From the NCBI GenBank assembly GCA_963969395.1, contig OZ017796.1, positions 18,230,501 to 18,294,500 on the forward strand: a stretch of DNA of 64,000 nt, written 5' to 3'. Within the stretch, counting starts at the first letter, position 1. Each line of letters starts with the position of its first letter. The DNA comes from Pseudoscleropodium purum. Its lineage: Eukaryota; Streptophyta; Bryopsida; Hypnales; Brachytheciaceae. A program made the translations under genes and the position numbers. The notes under the pieces were generated by a model. That model ran no database searches. It was not told the origin of the DNA and saw nothing but the letters and a program-made list of their open reading frames with translations. Shown here in pieces: positions 60,301 to 64,000 of this stretch.

Positions 60301-61231
60301 CGAGATTTTTGGACTCATGAACATGTGCTGCAGTCTAGAAATGATGGGGAAGTGCCACAACACCTTCACTGGAAAACAACGCCGCTCCTCATTTTGGTAT
60401 CTGCGACCACCACACTTGGGGCATCGTAGGTCTTGCTCATAGGGCCTACGAAAAAGTACACAGCCTCGTTCACATGCATGGATGGTATTGTACGTCAAAC
60501 CCAATTTCCCTGTCAAGGCCTGCGCAGCATAGTAATTTTGAGGCAAGTTATTGTTCCTCGGTAGGAGATGAGAATGCAAAATGCTGAATAATTCATTGGC
60601 GCAGTGGTTGCTTACATCATGCACAGTGCACAAATTCATCAACAAGATCGTCGCTGCAAGCTTGCTCGAAGCAACTTCACTCTAGACACCTTTGCAACGC
60701 CCTAGCATCAAAGCTTCCATCACTATGAACTCCATCAGTGCTTGCAGTTGGAGGGCGCTGGTCGTCACTGTCAAGTCTGTCAGTCCCTTTGGAAGGAAGA
60801 GGATGCTCGTCACGACATTCCTCAGCCTCTGCAACATCACTGTGGAACACCTCCATGCACTCCTTGTGGATAGAGTCCATCGTCGAAAAGGCATTCCTCA
60901 CTTCCTCTTGAACTCTTTCGGCCAAAAATGTTGAAGCGTCCATTGGATGCAATGCTTGATTTAGCATGCCTATTGTGTCAACATCAACATCTAGGGCGTC
61001 CATGCCTTCTGATGCCTCTCTATGCGGTCCCCAAAATTCTTGCTCCCACTCCTCGTCAGAGGAATCCCTTACGCCCGGGCCTCTCCAAATGCGGCAATCT
61101 AGATGCCTTCCATGACATACAAGGTGAGCCTGAATGTTCTTCAGGAGAAGTCTCTTACGACCTTTGCACTTCATGCAAGGACAATGCAGCTTCTTTGCAT
61201 TGTACTTTCTAGCTCGTTGTAACTCCCTCAA
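57329..61231 (-). pseudogene. CACTA (En/Spm) TNP2 transposase, near-complete but inactivated
   Basis: Minus strand, in order: a zinc-knuckle-like transposase-associated region at 61231-60677 (CPCMKCKGRKRLLLKNIQAH, CHGRHLDCRIWRGPG); the TNP2/Transposase_21 domain at 60645-59460 (NYYAAQALTGKLGLTYNTIH, LRCPKCGGRRY, ALAADGVNPYKQ, WPVLQLNYNLSPWL, VYLEPLVEGLLELWAGV); LIRYTLDLMHCEMNLAKNFL at 59280; a DUF4218 region at 58964-58395 (HDYHIFMQQIMLLALHDLM, WMYPVERYMKVLKNHVQNMA); and a DUF4216 remnant at 57866-57600 (LQDVLELDYGALSTKIILLR). TAG and TAA stops lie within TNP2 near 59884 and 59816, and the frame changes between 60677 and 60645. No full transposase can be made. Introns near 59290-59500 and 58000-58390 carry AGTCAT-type words like the CACTA subterminal repeats. 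Confidence 0.85.
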
Positions 61232-62629
61232 TCAGAGGCGCTCATCTCTAACTCTTTGTTTGCCACTGTCGGACAATGGAAGCCTAGTAGGAATCATCTT
61301 CACCGATTTGGCAAATTTGTTACCATGTCATGTAGAGAGCTGAAAGTGGGAGGGTAATGGACTGGAACCTATGAAGGGACGGCTGTAGGTGGACTTATTT
61401 AGCCTCCATCAGCCATACCTTCTATTTCCAGAAAATGTGAGTCGCAGTGCTGCTTTCAGCATTGACTGGCATCTCTAGTAACTCCTGAATGACTCCACTA
61501 GTCACTGCATAGTCGAAAAACTACACAAGTAAATGACTGACATATGTCTACTAAATGTTGATTACTACTGTCAGAATCCTCAATTTAATGACGAGCCGTT
61601 GGTAACCGATGGCACTCATCACAAGAAAGCCTTGCATCACCTCCGCTTGTCAAGTTCTCCTGCTATCATGACAATAGCTCATTTCTTCCTTCCAATTTCG
61701 TGACTCCCACAACGGCTCACTTTCTCTCTCTCTAGTACGATTGCTAAGGTAGAGGAGCTTTCGCCTTCAAACCAGGACGACAGTGAAGTGGTGAACTAGG
61801 TGATTGGGCAACTTGACGAGAGATCAGGGTTCATCATGAACTCAAGTGTGACAGGAGAACGTTCAGAAGACTTACACCGCACGATGGAAGCGCTATCCAA
61901 TAGTCCACTGCCCGAGAAGGGAATTTATAAAATGTTGCGTGACAAGAATGTCATTTGGGTGCAACAGATGGCTACTCTAGCCTTGGCAGTGAGAGTGGAG
62001 TTGTAAGTTTCTGACCCCTTCCCCTCAACAAAGCTCTCTCAATTTCTTTAAGCCAGTACGCATACAACCCTTAATAGCGGAGTTCTTGCTGCAAGCGTTG
62101 TAATTTGAGCTCTACGGATTTGCCATGTTGATGTGCTTACATATGGAAGAGTTCATAGTTTGTAGAGGACTCCTAAGTATGAGCAAAAGTACCGTTGTCG
62201 TCTGAACCTATCCCTTGCACGTTTTTTGAAGCACAGAGGCGGCACATTCATATGGTTTCCTATACCCAACGTTGTATCCCAATGATTCATTTGTTGACAA
62301 GTCATAAGTTTGTTGTTCATGAGAACCTTTGAAGTTGGATTTTATGTCTCTGGACTTGTTCGTGACTCCATTAGAATCACATGAAAGTCATTTGTGAGTC
62401 CTTAACTAGTCACATTCCAGAAACATTCTTGAAGAAGCCATGTTCCCTACGTGGCCACCATGTAGGAGCCGCTATGGTTGTCTTCTTCCCTTGAGAACTG
62501 TGCCCTGTGTTTTTGCAAAACCCCTGTCCAACCCTACCTTCTCGCCCGGAGTGAGTGTGCGCTAGTGTCATGTGATTTGTCTTGTATTTTGTCAATGTTA
62601 TTGCTAGTGTTTTCCTGTGGAAGCCGATT
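61232..62629. other. Central region between divergent CACTA genes
   Basis: It contains more AGTCATT/AATGACT words at 61440-61560 and 62340-62410, the subterminal motif of this element family. A 68-codon plus-strand frame at 61800-62006 (MIGQLDERSGFIMNSSVTGE onward) is free of stops and may be a first exon of the plus-strand CACTA gene, but I see no family motif. The region probably serves as a shared promoter for both element genes. Confidence 0.45.
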
Positions 62630-64000
62630 TTTCTGGATGTCGGGGCAAGGATAAAGCTAATGCCAAGGCCCAAGGTAGTAAACTGCCTCCCATTTCTGAA
62701 AAGAGAGGCGACAAAGTTGTGTGGAGGAGTTTACGGTGAGTAGGCGTTCTAGTTAGGAAAGTAAGGGAGGTAGAGGAAGGCAAGTGGAGCCCTCAGATGA
62801 GGTCCGCGAAAGACTCGTTGTCGGAGGCAATAAAATATGATCGCAATGCCATCGCGACAAGTATGATGCACCTCGCCATTGCTTGTACACATGTTGAGCG
62901 ACAATCCGATAAGGAGAAAAAGTCCGCAGGTAAATGCACATCTCTTAGCGTTCCTCCAGGATCAATTTAGCAATTTTAGAGTTTTTGTGTCATTGAGGGT
63001 TTAGTGTTTTAGGGTTCTTCCTCGAAAATCGAGGGATTTGTCTTCCTATGACGCTTGCATCTTTACTATTGGATTTAGGATAGTAAATTTGTGAATCGTT
63101 TTGAAAAGTAACGGCTTCTTTGATAGGATTAGAGGAAGAGCTTATGGACTCTTCTGAAGACGACCTTGAGCTGGAGGACGAAGAACCTTTGCTTGACAAG
63201 AGGACAAAAAGGAACAAGACAACGTCGGGCCAATGTGTGCCAGTGCACATTGCACCACCACCGCGTCCTCTTCTAGCAACTGAATCCAACCAACCGAACC
63301 TTGCGTAGGTGCCAGGGCACTACATGCTAGTCCAGCCACAATTCCAAACTGTGTGGACCTCAAGACCACCAGCAATAATCCCAAATGTGTGGGCTGGATA
63401 GAATGCACTTGCCCTTGTAGAAGATATTGACGATCGCAATGCTCGAAGGAAGCAAAAAGCTCATTACGATTTGGTCAGTCGCCAACATGTCCTTGCGAGA
63501 GTGAAGCCAAATTGAGTGTTTGTGTTACCAAGCGGCAAAGTGGATACCACATGCGAAGGGATTCAAGGGAAAAACGCCTGGGATGAAGCTTTGCACAACT
63601 TGGTCCTGAAATGTCTAGATGTAAGTGTGGTGAACTGGTCCAAGCATGAGCCACACATGCTGCAAAAGCTCAAAGCCGCCTTGGACAACAAGTTCGAGTA
63701 CTTGGGGAATCCGCTAAGTACGATGGGATTTAGGTTGGCCGTGTCGAGGTACCTAAAGGCAAAAAGATGTCGCCTGAAGAATCGATATTTGAAGGGAATT
63801 GACACTCCTCTTCTTCATGTCGACAAATCGGAGTGGGACCACCTGAAGGACTACTGGAACACAGACAAGCAGAAAGAAAAGGCGGGGAAGATGGCTATTG
63901 CACAACAAAGTGTGAAGAATTTGTCGTCTGTGGAGAGGAGAGGAAAATCCAGTCGCCCGTCCTCAACGGTAAGTGTCCAATATCCTTGTTGGGTTCTGTT
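62630..64000 (+). pseudogene. CACTA second gene (Transposase_24/Ptta-like), partial at window end
   Basis: Plus-strand exon-like pieces: about 62635-62735 (KDKANAKAQGSKLPPISEKR, ending at a GTGAGT donor); 63127-63306 (DSSEDDLELEDEEPLLDKRT, acidic); and 63524-64000. The last has FRLAVSRYLKAKRCRLKNRY, KSEWDHLKDYWNTDKQKEKA and NLSSVERRGKSSRPS. The W-x-x-L/F-x-x-Y/F-W-N-(S/T)-D/E pattern followed by a basic stretch is that of plant Ptta/En/Spm transposase-associated proteins, thought to help the TNP2 transposase bind element ends. A TGA just before 63524 breaks the frame. The gene continues past the window. It is transcribed away from the TNP2 gene. Confidence 0.65.

Larger units (their letters stand above)
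57131..64000. mobile_element. Larger CACTA element, right end outside window
   Basis: It groups the TNP2 pseudogene on the minus strand, the Transposase_24-like gene on the plus strand, the scattered AGTCATTT motifs and the second RPN6 piece into one element. The left boundary is uncertain: it is either at 57131, beside the small element, or at 55909 if the small element is nested in it or is its true end. The right end lies beyond 64000. Confidence 0.55.

Noticed and set aside
1..64000. CRISPR array, bacterial operon or viral genome
   Set aside because: No regular short repeats with unique spacers, genes have spliceosomal introns and transposons are plant types; no viral replication or capsid genes seen.

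Overview
This window is nuclear DNA from a land plant. It is AT-rich, gene-poor and full of transposons. Genes are split by introns with normal GT..AG sites. The transposases are plant types: CACTA/En-Spm TNP2 with DUF4218 and DUF4216 modules, and plant hAT. A duplicated eIF5-mimic (BZW-type) gene resembles plant members of that family. The sequence alone does not tell a moss, fern, gymnosperm or angiosperm apart; the long AT-rich gaps and degenerate repeats fit a large genome. Everything was read by eye, without alignments or database searches.

Layout. 1-9.1 kb: AT-rich intergenic DNA with several copies of a roughly 920-bp repeat bounded by TTAA. 9.1-12.7 kb: a G-rich minisatellite-like tract and a dead hAT transposase flanked by repeated motifs. 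13.9-15.3 kb: a 221-bp CACTA-type MITE with a perfect 3-bp target duplication, then a second hAT remnant. 17.3-20.5 kb: a minus-strand gene of at least four coding exons for a 192-residue coiled-coil protein that I do not recognise. 21.2 and 23.6 kb: two copies of a very GC/CpG-rich mini-hAT with perfect 8-bp target duplications; a third copy is at 49.5 kb. 25.1-27.6 kb: a cluster of TTAA-bounded repeats. 28.6-38.3 kb: two tandem, same-strand, intact nine-exon genes for 411-residue eIF5-mimic proteins, each with a GC-rich 5' region; one exon plus adjoining intron is nearly identical between them and looks like gene conversion. 38.8-41 kb: a degenerate repeat of about 78 bp and a long foldback hairpin. 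41.4-48 kb: another TTAA-bounded repeat, SINE-like pieces and microsatellites. 48.2-49.9 kb: a broken, RPA-like OB-fold gene interrupted by the third GC-rich mini-hAT. 53.8-64 kb: a CACTA complex with a C-terminal transposase fragment, a 1.2-kb non-autonomous element carrying a piece of the proteasome gene RPN6, a second RPN6 piece, a dead TNP2-type transposase and, on the opposite strand, the second CACTA gene (Transposase_24-like), which runs off the window end.

The functional genes I can defend are the two eIF5-mimic genes, which act in translation start control, and probably the coiled-coil gene. The rest is mobile DNA in several stages of decay. The most unusual points are the CpG-dense mini-hAT family, the TTAA-bounded family with piggyBac-like ends, and the capture of an RPN6 fragment by a CACTA element.
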